From Gammaproteobacteria bacterium UBA7803 (GTDB lineage Bacteria > Pseudomonadota > Gammaproteobacteria > Pseudomonadales > Azotimanducaceae), in the NCBI GenBank assembly GCA_002480525.1, contig DLCH01000069.1, positions 1 through 7,732 on the forward strand: DNA of 7,732 nt, given 5' to 3'. The first letter of the stretch is position 1. Every line of letters begins with the position of its first letter. The position numbers and the translations under genes are program-made. Positions 1-5,798 of the stretch are shown piece after piece. The notes below the pieces were generated by a model. The model was not told the origin of the DNA. It saw nothing but the letters and a program-made list of their open reading frames with translations, and searched no databases.

Positions 1-588
<588 letters not shown>

Positions 589-620
589 GTAACTGTTCCT
601 CTTGGTAGTCTTGGTCTGGA

Positions 621-911
621 TTAGCCTTCGAGAACGCCGAAGATCTCGGACTCGCTCAGGATGAGCAGCTCTTCGCCGTCCACCTTCACCGTGCTGCCGG
701 CGTACTGGCCGAACAGAACCTTGTCGCCCACTTTGACGTCCAGGGCACGCGAGTCGCCGCTGTCAAGGACTTTGCCCGGGCCGACGGCCAGCACCTCGCC
801 CTGAGAGGGCTTCTCGGCAGCGGAATCCGGCAACACGATGCCACCGGCGGTCTTCGTCTCTTCTTCCACCCGGCGCACGACGACGCGATCGTGTAGAGGT
901 CGAATTTTCAT
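621..911 (-). CDS. groES: Co-chaperonin GroES (Hsp10)
   Basis: GroES is the heptameric lid that caps the GroEL ring in the cytosol and triggers folding in the closed chamber. The 96-residue product has the usual length. It begins MKIRPLHDRVVVRRVEEE, carries the mobile loop (about residues 16-32) with the GroEL-contacting I25-V26-L27 in TAGGIVLPDSA, then the PSQGEVLAVGPG strand and the C-terminal VDGEELLILSESEIFGVLE segment. The start is ATG 909-911. The leader has a GGGAG at 923-927 about 11 bases upstream; an AGG closer to the start is too near to be the usual site. groES is the first gene of the groESL operon, transcribed leftward. It is preceded by a perfect CIRCE element and a plausible sigma-70-type promoter, so repression by HrcA and heat induction are expected. 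Confidence 0.98.
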   Translation of the reverse strand: MKIRPLHDRVVVRRVEEETKTAGGIVLPDSAAEKPSQGEVLAVGPGKVLDSGDSRALDVKVGDKVLFGQYAGSTVKVDGEELLILSESEIFGVLEG

Positions 912-958
912 TACCTATGTATCTCCCAGTTAAGTCCCTGAAGGGTCCAGAAGGGTTG

Positions 959-985
959 TTAGCACTCTCGATGGGGGAGTGCTAA
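959..985. promoter_or_regulatory. CIRCE operator (HrcA binding site) of groESL
   Basis: The sequence is TTAGCACTC, nine bases, then GAGTGCTAA: a perfect 9-bp inverted repeat identical to the CIRCE consensus. CIRCE is bound by the heat-shock repressor HrcA, whose folding depends on GroEL, giving feedback control. It lies 47 bases upstream of the groES start and just downstream of the predicted promoter, at about +8 to +34 of the inferred transcript. HrcA would therefore block initiation or early elongation. hrcA itself is not in the window. Confidence 0.96.
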
Positions 986-998
986 TCCGAGGGCCGCT

Positions 999-1027
999 AT
1001 GATAATCGGGGTCGGAGCAGATTCAAG
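999..1027 (-). promoter_or_regulatory. Probable groESL promoter
   Basis: Read on the minus strand, CTTGAAT lies at 1021-1027 and TATCAT at 999-1004. The hexamer TTGAAT (4 of 6 to TTGACA) and TATCAT (5 of 6 to TATAAT) are 16 bases apart, a good sigma-70 layout. The inferred start of transcription is near 992, a few bases before CIRCE. The CTTGAA box also matches the -35 of heat-shock sigma-32 promoters, and CCCGAT follows, but the gap of about 11 bases is short for sigma-32. Dual use is possible but not shown. Confidence 0.6.
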
Positions 1028-1051
1028 GCCATCAGGCCGATCCGTCCGGCC

Positions 1052-1089
1052 CCAGCGGCCGGTTGCTGCCGGGGCCTGGGCCCCGCTGG
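1052..1089. repeat. GC-rich inverted repeat between fxsA and the groES promoter
   Basis: CCAGCGG at 1052-1058 pairs with CCGCTGG at 1083-1089 around a 24-base GC-rich loop. It lies downstream of the fxsA stop and upstream of the groES promoter, where a terminator would be useful. There is no T-tract on the fxsA side, so a rho-independent terminator is not supported and the pairing may be chance in GC-rich DNA. Confidence 0.25.
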
Positions 1090-1144
1090 AACGCTCAATG
1101 GGGCCGGTGGGTGGGAATTCAAGGGCTGTGGTGGAAAAACCGTC

Positions 1145-1654
1145 TCACGACAGGCGGTCCCGGGACTCCCGGTCGTCGTCCCGGGACTCGAACTCCCCCT
1201 CGATCACCACCCCGCGCCCGTCCTCGCCCCTGTAGGAGCGGCCTCCCGGCCGCGACCCGCCGCCTCCAGGGCCATACGGCCCGCCGGGCCCGCCAGGCCC
1301 CACCATCACCACCCGCGCAAGCATCCGCCGGGCGATCGCCCCCCGGATCGGCGGCACCAGCAGCGCGAACCCGGTGGCGTCGGTGACGAATCCCGGAGTG
1401 ATCAGCAGCGCCCCGGCCACGGCCAGCAGGATCCCTTCCGCCATCTCCCGGGCCGGCAGCTCGCCGCCCTCCAGCCGCCCCATGCCCCGGGTCAGGGTCG
1501 ACAGGCCCTGGACCCGCAGCACCGCCACGCCGATCACGGCGGTCAGCATCACCAGGCCGATGGTGGGCCAGGCGCCGATGTAGCCGCCCACCTCGATGAG
1601 CAGGTACATTTCCACGATGGGTGTGAGAAAGAAGACCAGCAGCCAGAAGCCCAT
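1145..1654 (-). CDS. fxsA: FxsA family membrane protein
   Basis: The FxsA family is named for the E. coli protein whose overproduction relieves exclusion of phage T7 by the F plasmid; its native role is poorly known. The 169-residue product starts MGFWLLVFFLTPIVEMYLL and has hydrophobic segments at about residues 3-20, 28-47 and 73-104. Family motifs are the TPIVEMYLLIEVG segment, VLRVQG (45-50), ELPAREMAEG and LLITPGFVTDATG (83-95). The tail (about 116-145) is low-complexity Gly/Pro/Arg with collagen-like GPGGPGGPYGPGG, followed by VVIEGEFESRDDDRE, which resembles the acidic end of E. coli FxsA. A 25-bp REP repeat is translated inside the tail (residues 133-141). ATG 1654 was chosen because it matches the family N-terminus; an in-frame TTG at 1696 would add 14 residues. 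The upstream purine stretch is weak. It is divergent from the Atl gene with overlapping start regions. Confidence 0.9.
   Translation of the reverse strand: MGFWLLVFFLTPIVEMYLLIEVGGYIGAWPTIGLVMLTAVIGVAVLRVQGLSTLTRGMGRLEGGELPAREMAEGILLAVAGALLITPGFVTDATGFALLVPPIRGAIARRMLARVVMVGPGGPGGPYGPGGGGSRPGGRSYRGEDGRGVVIEGEFESRDDDRESRDRLS
1232..1256 (+). repeat. REP element copy 1, inside fxsA
   Basis: A 25-bp copy of the local REP family: GTAG head, GAGCGGCC, loop TCCC, then GGCCGC and GAC. The stem is GCGGCC/GGCCGC. It is the only copy without a recognisable inverted partner nearby. It differs from copy 2 only at its last base. On the minus strand it encodes GSRPGGRSY of FxsA. Confidence 0.9.
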
Positions 1655-2030
1655 GGGTCGCGGCCCGTCGCGAAGGGCCGCCCAATCTGAGAGCAATGGC
1701 CGGTCAAGTCAAACCGCCGGGGAGCCGCTCGCTCCGGAGGAGCGGGTCTGGCAGATCGTCGCCGCGATTCCCCGGGGCCGGGTGGCGACCTACGGGCAGA
1801 TCGCCGCCCTGGCGGGCATGCCCCGCCATGCCCGGCTGGTGGGCCGCACCCTGTCCCGGCTTCCCGCCGGCAGCCGGCTGCCCTGGCACCGGGTGGTCAA
1901 CGCCGGCATGCGGCTGTCGCCCCGGGGTGACGATCGCGGCATGCTCGAACAGCGGCGCCGGCTGGAACGGGAAGGCGTCACCTTCGTCGGCCCGCGTATT
2001 CCCCGGGACCATCTCTGGGACAGCGCTTGA
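1653..2030 (+). CDS. atl: Alkyltransferase-like protein (Atl / MGMT-fold, YbaZ type)
   Basis: Atl proteins share the DNA-binding fold of O6-alkylguanine-DNA alkyltransferase but cannot transfer the alkyl group. They flip out alkylated guanines and pass them to nucleotide excision repair. The protein has VWQIVAAIPRGRVATYGQIA (about 32-51, the helix with flipping tyrosine Y47), ARLVG with the likely arginine finger R61, and LPWHRVVNAGMRLS. In the last, tryptophan W78 stands where the active cysteine of PCHR would be, the hallmark of Atl. The C-terminus (QRRRLEREGVTFV) is also typical. The frame is open upstream, and 1653 is the nearest in-frame ATG; it overlaps the fxsA start. ATG 1696 is better placed for this roughly 110-residue family but is in another frame; one extra G in the GGGG at 1719-1722 would join it to this frame. 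The function call is firm and the start is not. The stop overlaps the ampG start. Confidence 0.88.
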   Translation: MGRGPSRRAAQSESNGRSSQTAGEPLAPEERVWQIVAAIPRGRVATYGQIAALAGMPRHARLVGRTLSRLPAGSRLPWHRVVNAGMRLSPRGDDRGMLEQRRRLEREGVTFVGPRIPRDHLWDSA

Positions 2031-3406
2031 CCACCGGCGGCACCGACCCGGCGCCGGGCCCGCGCCCGGACCGTCTGCCGTGGCGGGAGGCCTGGCGGGT
2101 CTATCTGCACCCCCGCATCGCCGCCATGGGCTGCCTGGGCTTCGCCGCCGGGCTGCCGTTCCTGCTGGTGTTCTCCACCTTGTCCGCCTGGCTCACCGAG
2201 GCCGGCGTGTCCCGCACCGCCATCGGCCTGTTCAGCTGGGTGGGCATCACCTACTCCATCAAGGTGCTGTGGTCGCCGGTAGTGGACCGGCTCGAGCTGC
2301 CCCTGCTGCACCGGCTGCTGGGCCGCCGCCGGAGCTGGATCCTGCTGGCCCAGCTCACCATCGCCGGCGGCCTCGCCGGCATGGCCTTCACCGATCCGGC
2401 CACCGAGCTCTGGCGGCTGGCGGCATTCGCCGTGCTGGTGGCCTTCGGCTCGGCCACCCAGGACGTGGCCATCGACGCCTGGCGCATCGAGGCCGCTCCG
2501 CCGGAGCGGCAGGCGGCCATGGCCGCGACCTACGTCTTCGGCTACCGCCTGGCGCTGCTGGCCGGCGGCGCCGGCGCCCTGCACATCGCCACCTTCACGA
2601 GCTGGACCGGCGTCTACCTGGCGATGGCCGGCCTGATGGGCGTGGGCCTGCTGGCGGTGCTGGCCAGCCGCGAGCCGAACAGCCGCCCCGCCGGGGACCC
2701 CGTGTTCCTGGAGTCCCGGGTGCAGGACTTCATGATGCGCAACGCCCATCTGCCGCGAAGCGTGAAAAGCATCGCCGGCTGGTTCATCGGCGCCGTGGTC
2801 TGCCCCTTCGTCGACTTCTTCAGTCGCAACGGCGCCCTGGCGCTGGTGATCCTGGCCTTCATCGGGCTGTACCGGGTGACCGACATCACCATGGGCGTGA
2901 TGGCCAACCCGTTCTACCTGGATCTCGGCTTCACCAAGGCCCAGATCGCCAACGTCAGCGGCATCTACGGGGTGCTGATGACCATCCTCGGCGGCGTGCT
3001 CGGCGGCGTGGCGGTGCCCCGCTGGGGCGTCATGCCGGTGCTGCTCGGCGGCTCCATTCTGGCGGCGGTGACCAATCTGCTGTTCGCGGTGCTGGCCCTG
3101 CTCGGGCCCGAGGTGTGGATGCTGGTGGTCACCATCAGCGCCGACAACCTGGCCGGCGGCGTCGCCATATCCGCCTTCATCGCCTACCTGTCGGGCCTGA
3201 CCAACACGGCCTACACGGCGACCCAGTACGCCCTGTTCAGCTCGCTGATGACCCTGCCGGGCAAAGTGATCGGCGGCGCCGCGGGCGCGGTGGTGGATGC
3301 CTTCGGCTATCCGCTGTTCTTCGTGTATTCCTGCCTGATCGGCCTGCCGGCGATGGGGCTGGTGGTGTACCTGATGAAGAAGGCGCCGGTCACCGACCCT
3401 CCGTAG
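2027..3406 (+). CDS. ampG: AmpG-family muropeptide permease (MFS)
   Basis: AmpG imports anhydro-muropeptides released by cell-wall turnover across the inner membrane with protons, feeding peptidoglycan recycling and, where present, the AmpR beta-lactamase signal. The 459-residue product is rich in hydrophobic helices, consistent with about 12 membrane segments. Family features are LGFAAGLPFLLVFSTLSAWL (about 37-56), KVLWSPVVDR (near 82-91), GRRRSWILLAQL, ATQDVAIDAWRIE with the conserved QDxxxDAW, FGYRLALLAGG, and a later ATQYALFSS segment. It is somewhat shorter than E. coli AmpG (491). The start is TTG 2027, whose TTGA overlaps the atl stop; a TGGGA site lies six bases upstream, and the next in-frame ATG would cut into the first helix. 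Overlap implies translational coupling with atl. The TAG stop is the GTAG of a REP repeat. A related transporter with another substrate remains possible. Confidence 0.88.
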   Translation: MTTGGTDPAPGPRPDRLPWREAWRVYLHPRIAAMGCLGFAAGLPFLLVFSTLSAWLTEAGVSRTAIGLFSWVGITYSIKVLWSPVVDRLELPLLHRLLGRRRSWILLAQLTIAGGLAGMAFTDPATELWRLAAFAVLVAFGSATQDVAIDAWRIEAAPPERQAAMAATYVFGYRLALLAGGAGALHIATFTSWTGVYLAMAGLMGVGLLAVLASREPNSRPAGDPVFLESRVQDFMMRNAHLPRSVKSIAGWFIGAVVCPFVDFFSRNGALALVILAFIGLYRVTDITMGVMANPFYLDLGFTKAQIANVSGIYGVLMTILGGVLGGVAVPRWGVMPVLLGGSILAAVTNLLFAVLALLGPEVWMLVVTISADNLAGGVAISAFIAYLSGLTNTAYTATQYALFSSLMTLPGKVIGGAAGAVVDAFGYPLFFVYSCLIGLPAMGLVVYLMKKAPVTDPP

Positions 3407-3520
3407 GAGCGGCCTCCCGGCCGCGATTCCCCACAGGTTCGAACGGACTCGCGGATTGCCTCAGGCAAACCACCCAGCCGAACGAAGTTCGGCCAATCGC
3501 GATCTGGAGATCGCTCCTAC
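3403..3520. repeat. REPIN 1: inverted REP pair between ampG and yajQ
   Basis: REP copy 2 (3403-3427, forward) has GTAG, GAGCGGCC, loop TCCC, GGCCGCGAT. Copy 3 (3496-3520, reverse) has GTAG, GAGCGATC, loop TCCA, GATCGCGAT. The two copies face each other across 68 bases. Their inner stem bases differ (GGCC/GGCC against GATC/GATC) but each still pairs fully. This layout is a REPIN. It lies between convergent genes, where it may also shield or end transcripts from both sides; no T-tract is present, so this is inference. Confidence 0.88.
3437..3493. repeat. Three small inverted repeats in the REPIN 1 spacer
   Basis: The spacer holds the palindrome GTTCGAAC (3437-3444), TTGCC-TCA-GGCAA (3456-3468) and GCCGAAC-GAA-GTTCGGC (3477-3493). 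The last has a 7-bp stem and a three-base loop. They could fold in the 3' end of the ampG transcript or of yajQ. No T-run follows any of them. Confidence 0.6.
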
Positions 3521-3555
3521 AGGGGAATCGGAGAGCGCCGCGGAGGGTATCTGGG

Positions 3556-4038
3556 TCAGTCCCGGAAGTTCTTGAAGTCCAGCGGCACTTCGAGCTCGGC
3601 CTTCTTCAGCAGCGCGATGACGTCCTGCAGGTCGTCGCGCTTCTTGCCGGTGACCCGGACCTGCTCGCCCTGCACCTGGCTCTGGACCTTGAGCTTCGAG
3701 TCCTTGATGAGCTTGGTGATCTTCTTGGCGTCGTCCTTGCCGATGCCCTGCTTGAGGCTGAAGTTCTGGCGCTTCTGCTTGCCGGAGGCCTCGACCTTGC
3801 CCGGGTCCAGCGCCCGGACGTCGACGTCCCGGCGGATCAGCTTGTCCTTGAGGATGCCGAGCATCTGCTCGAGCTGGAACTCCTCCTGGGCGTACATCTG
3901 AATCTGCTCGTCGACCAGCTCGAAGCCGGCGTCCACGCCCTTGAAGTCGAACCGGGTCGACAGTTCCCGGCTGGCCTGGTCCACGGCATTGCGGACCTCC
4001 TGCAGATCCACCTCGGAAACGACGTCGAAAGAAGGCAT
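3556..4038 (-). CDS. yajQ: YajQ family nucleotide-binding protein (UPF0234)
   Basis: YajQ is a small cytosolic protein with two ferredoxin-like folds that binds nucleotides or RNA. In Xanthomonas campestris a YajQ member is reported to bind cyclic di-GMP. The 160-residue product has the family length and matches end to end: MPSFDVVSEVDLQEVRNAVDQ at the N-terminus, STRFDFKGVDAGFEL, the middle LKQGIGKDDAKKITKLIKDS, then KLKVQSQVQGEQVRVTGKKRDDLQ and the terminal LDFKNFRD. The open frame extends 47 codons further upstream, but ATG 4036-4038 gives the conserved MPSFD start. An AGGGGAG lies at 4051-4057, about 12 bases upstream, slightly far for a ribosome-binding site. It is divergent from the response-regulator gene and convergent with ampG. 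Identity is firm; which ligand this member binds cannot be told from sequence. Confidence 0.95.
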   Translation of the reverse strand: MPSFDVVSEVDLQEVRNAVDQASRELSTRFDFKGVDAGFELVDEQIQMYAQEEFQLEQMLGILKDKLIRRDVDVRALDPGKVEASGKQKRQNFSLKQGIGKDDAKKITKLIKDSKLKVQSQVQGEQVRVTGKKRDDLQDVIALLKKAELEVPLDFKNFRD

Positions 4039-4116
4039 GGTGGCGGCGTACTCCCCTGTCTGTGATGCCGGCGCAAAAGCGTGTCGCGGGTCGGATTCAT
4101 CCTCCCGGGGCCGTGC

Positions 4117-4122
4117 TAGACT
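4117..4122 (+). promoter_or_regulatory. Candidate extended -10 promoter of the response-regulator operon
   Basis: GTGCTAGACT at 4113-4122 has a TG one base before the hexamer TAGACT, as in extended -10 promoters (4 of 6 to TATAAT). Only weak -35 matches (such as TTCATC at 4096-4101) lie upstream, which an extended -10 can tolerate. It sits 35 bases before the ATG at 4158 in the 119-base divergent gap. No comparable promoter for yajQ stands out. Confidence 0.4.
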
Positions 4123-4157
4123 CGGCCTCTGCGGGAGAGGTCTCACCTGAAAGGTAC

Positions 4158-5144
4158 ATGGCGCACGAAGACATTCCAATCCTCGTCGTGGACGACGCCA
4201 AGTTCTCCAGCGCCATCATCGCCAAGGCGCTGCGGGGCGGCGGCTTCCAGAACGTGCGTTTCACCAACAACCCGCTGCAGGCCCTGCGGTCGCTGGAGAA
4301 ACGTCCGGCGCAGATTCTCATCGCCGACTGGATGATGCCCTCCATCGACGGGCTCGAGCTGACCAAGCGGGTCAAGAAGCTCGACGAGGCCGCCCAGCAC
4401 TTCACCTACGTGATCCTGCTCACGGCCAGGGACGACTTCGAGGCCATGGACAAGGCCTTCGAGGTAGGCGTCGACGATTTCCTCAACAAGGCCAACCTGC
4501 GGGCGCAGCTCCTGCCGCGGGTGGTGGCCGCCCAGCGCATCGCCTCCCGGCAGAACGAGCTGCTGCGCGCCAACCGGCTGCTGCGCAAGAAGCTCAAGGA
4601 GCTGCAGACGACCGACCTGGTGGACCCGGTGACGGGGCTCGGCAACCTGAAGTTCACGCTCGAACGCATCACCGACGCGACCCGCCAGGCCGAGAGCCGC
4701 GGCGGCGCGGCCTGCCTGCTGCTGGTCGGCATCAGCAATCTCAAGGTGATCCGTGACCAGTACGACGCCTCGGTGGTCGACGAGCTGATGTCCGGCATCG
4801 GCGCCAAGCTGCGCCAGCTCGTCCGTCCGCTGGACCTGGTGACCCGCCCCGAGGCGAGCATGTTCGCGGTGATCACCCTGCAGCCGGACATCGACGTGTG
4901 CACGTCCAACAGCTTCCGGCGCATCTTCGACAACCTCTACATGCACTCCTTCAAGACCAGCGAAGGCTACATCCCGGTGGTGGTCGGCGTGTCCATTTCC
5001 GCCGCCGACGCGAACACCGGGTTCCCCGGCGCCAAGCAGTTCATGCAGCATGCCTACACCGGCCTGACGCGCTCCTTTGACACGGGTCTGATCACGGTGC
5101 AAACCTACGACGCCGAACAGCCGAACCGAACCTCCGCCCTATGA
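4158..5144 (+). CDS. Response regulator with REC domain and degenerate GGDEF domain
   Basis: This is a two-domain cytosolic signalling protein of 328 residues. The receiver domain (about 6-122) is complete: acidic pair D12-D13 in ILVVDDAKFS, phospho-acceptor D57 in LIADWMMPSIDG, T89 in ILLTARDD and K111 in FLNKANL. A helical linker (about 124-152, charged and Leu-rich) probably forms a coiled coil, leading into VDPVTGLGN (155-163), the usual opening of a GGDEF domain. The rest keeps the GGDEF layout but has lost the active site: EASMF (232-236) replaces GGDEF, and G191 replaces the first metal-binding aspartate of the DIDxFK-like strand. The RxxD inhibitory-site motif survives as R223-P-L-D226, five residues before. 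It should not make c-di-GMP but could bind it. ATG 4158 is preferred over the upstream in-frame ATG 4062, which would overlap yajQ; GAAAGG precedes it. The stop overlaps the next gene by four bases. No cognate kinase is in view. Confidence 0.9.
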   Translation: MAHEDIPILVVDDAKFSSAIIAKALRGGGFQNVRFTNNPLQALRSLEKRPAQILIADWMMPSIDGLELTKRVKKLDEAAQHFTYVILLTARDDFEAMDKAFEVGVDDFLNKANLRAQLLPRVVAAQRIASRQNELLRANRLLRKKLKELQTTDLVDPVTGLGNLKFTLERITDATRQAESRGGAACLLLVGISNLKVIRDQYDASVVDELMSGIGAKLRQLVRPLDLVTRPEASMFAVITLQPDIDVCTSNSFRRIFDNLYMHSFKTSEGYIPVVVGVSISAADANTGFPGAKQFMQHAYTGLTRSFDTGLITVQTYDAEQPNRTSAL

Positions 5145-5680
5145 AGCACCGAATCACCCGGGTGACCACCCGAGCCGGGGACCAGGGACAGACCAGCCTG
5201 GCCGACGGCACCCGCCTGCCCAAGACCGACCTGCGGTTCGCCGCCATGGGCGACGTCGACGAGCTCAACACCCACGTCGGCGTGCTGGTCACCGAGCTGC
5301 CCCGGGACGGCACCCTGTGGAGCCTGTGCCAGCAGGTTCAGCAGGAACTGTTCGACCTGGGCGCGAATCTCGCCACCGGCGGGCAGACCCCGCCGCCGGC
5401 GATGGACCTGCTGGAGCGCGAGGTGGAGAACCTCAACGCCACCCTGCCGCCGCTCACGGAGTTCGTGCTGCCCGGCGGCACCCGCGCAGCCGCCGCGGCC
5501 CACGTCTGCCGGGCCGTGTGCCGGCGGGCCGAGCGCGCCGTCTGGGCCCTCGCAGACGAGGCGTCCCAGCCCTGCGCCCAGTACCTCAACCGCTTGAGCG
5601 ATCTGTTCTTCGTGATGGCCCGCTGCTGCAACGCCGGCACCGACGAAGCCCAGTGGCGGGGGTCGAAGAAGCCCGAGTGA
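5141..5680 (+). CDS. pduO: Cob(I)alamin adenosyltransferase, PduO/MMAB type
   Basis: PduO-type adenosyltransferases transfer the 5'-deoxyadenosyl group of ATP to cob(I)alamin to make coenzyme B12, and hand it to B12-dependent enzymes; they act as cytosolic trimers. The 179-residue product shows the family motifs in order: TTRAGDQGQTSLADGTR (9-25) for ATP binding, GDVDELN (37-43), FVLPGGTRAAAAAHVCRAVCRRAER (108-132) with the conserved RRAER, and YLNRLSDLFFVMAR (148-161). The ATG at 5141 overlaps the response-regulator stop (ATGA), implying coupled translation and a two-gene operon, an unexpected pairing. The C-terminus ends shortly before a REPIN. No other B12-related gene and no cobalamin riboswitch is visible in the window. 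The cobA and eutT families are unrelated in sequence, so the family call is firm; the symbol is generic. Confidence 0.93.
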   Translation: MKHRITRVTTRAGDQGQTSLADGTRLPKTDLRFAAMGDVDELNTHVGVLVTELPRDGTLWSLCQQVQQELFDLGANLATGGQTPPPAMDLLEREVENLNATLPPLTEFVLPGGTRAAAAAHVCRAVCRRAERAVWALADEASQPCAQYLNRLSDLFFVMARCCNAGTDEAQWRGSKKPE

Positions 5681-5698
5681 AGCGCACGCCGCACCCCG

Positions 5699-5773
5699 CG
5701 TAGGAGCGCCCTCCCGGGCGCGATGGCCGAACGCCACGATGCGGCGGATCGCGCCCGGGAGGGCGCTCCTACG
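5699..5773. repeat. REPIN 2: perfect inverted REP pair between pduO and aceF
   Basis: REP copy 4 (5700-5724) and copy 5 (5748-5772) are exact reverse complements over 25 bp, 26 with the flanking C/G, separated by 23 bases. Each has GTAG, GAGCGCCC, loop TCCC, GGGCGCGAT. The stem is GCGCCC/GGGCGC where other copies have GCGGCC/GGCCGC, a paired change that keeps base pairing. It fills much of the 118-base convergent gap and can form either two small hairpins or one long one. No T-tract follows, so a terminator role is possible but unproven. Confidence 0.92.
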
Positions 5774-5798
5774 GTGGAACCGGGCGTACCTGCCGGGC

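Noticed and set aside
968..976. CCCCAT in the CIRCE spacer as a sigma-32 -10 box
   Set aside because: No CTTGAA-like box lies at the proper distance upstream, and the spacer of CIRCE is variable.
1696..4065. A 789-codon open frame on the plus strand
   Set aside because: It runs across atl, ampG and antisense to yajQ in a different frame, and its product is Arg/Pro/Ala-rich with no family resemblance. It is an artefact of GC-rich codon use.
4143..5102. A 319-codon open frame antisense to the response regulator
   Set aside because: It is His/Gly/Val-rich with no recognisable domain, and lies wholly opposite a well-supported gene.
5699..5773. REPIN 2 as a standard rho-independent terminator
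   Set aside because: The long hairpin is strong but neither side is followed by a T-tract.
5681..5798. A small gene or lpd remnant between pduO and aceF
   Set aside because: The gap is 118 bases, mostly REPIN, with no plausible ribosome-binding site and coding frame.
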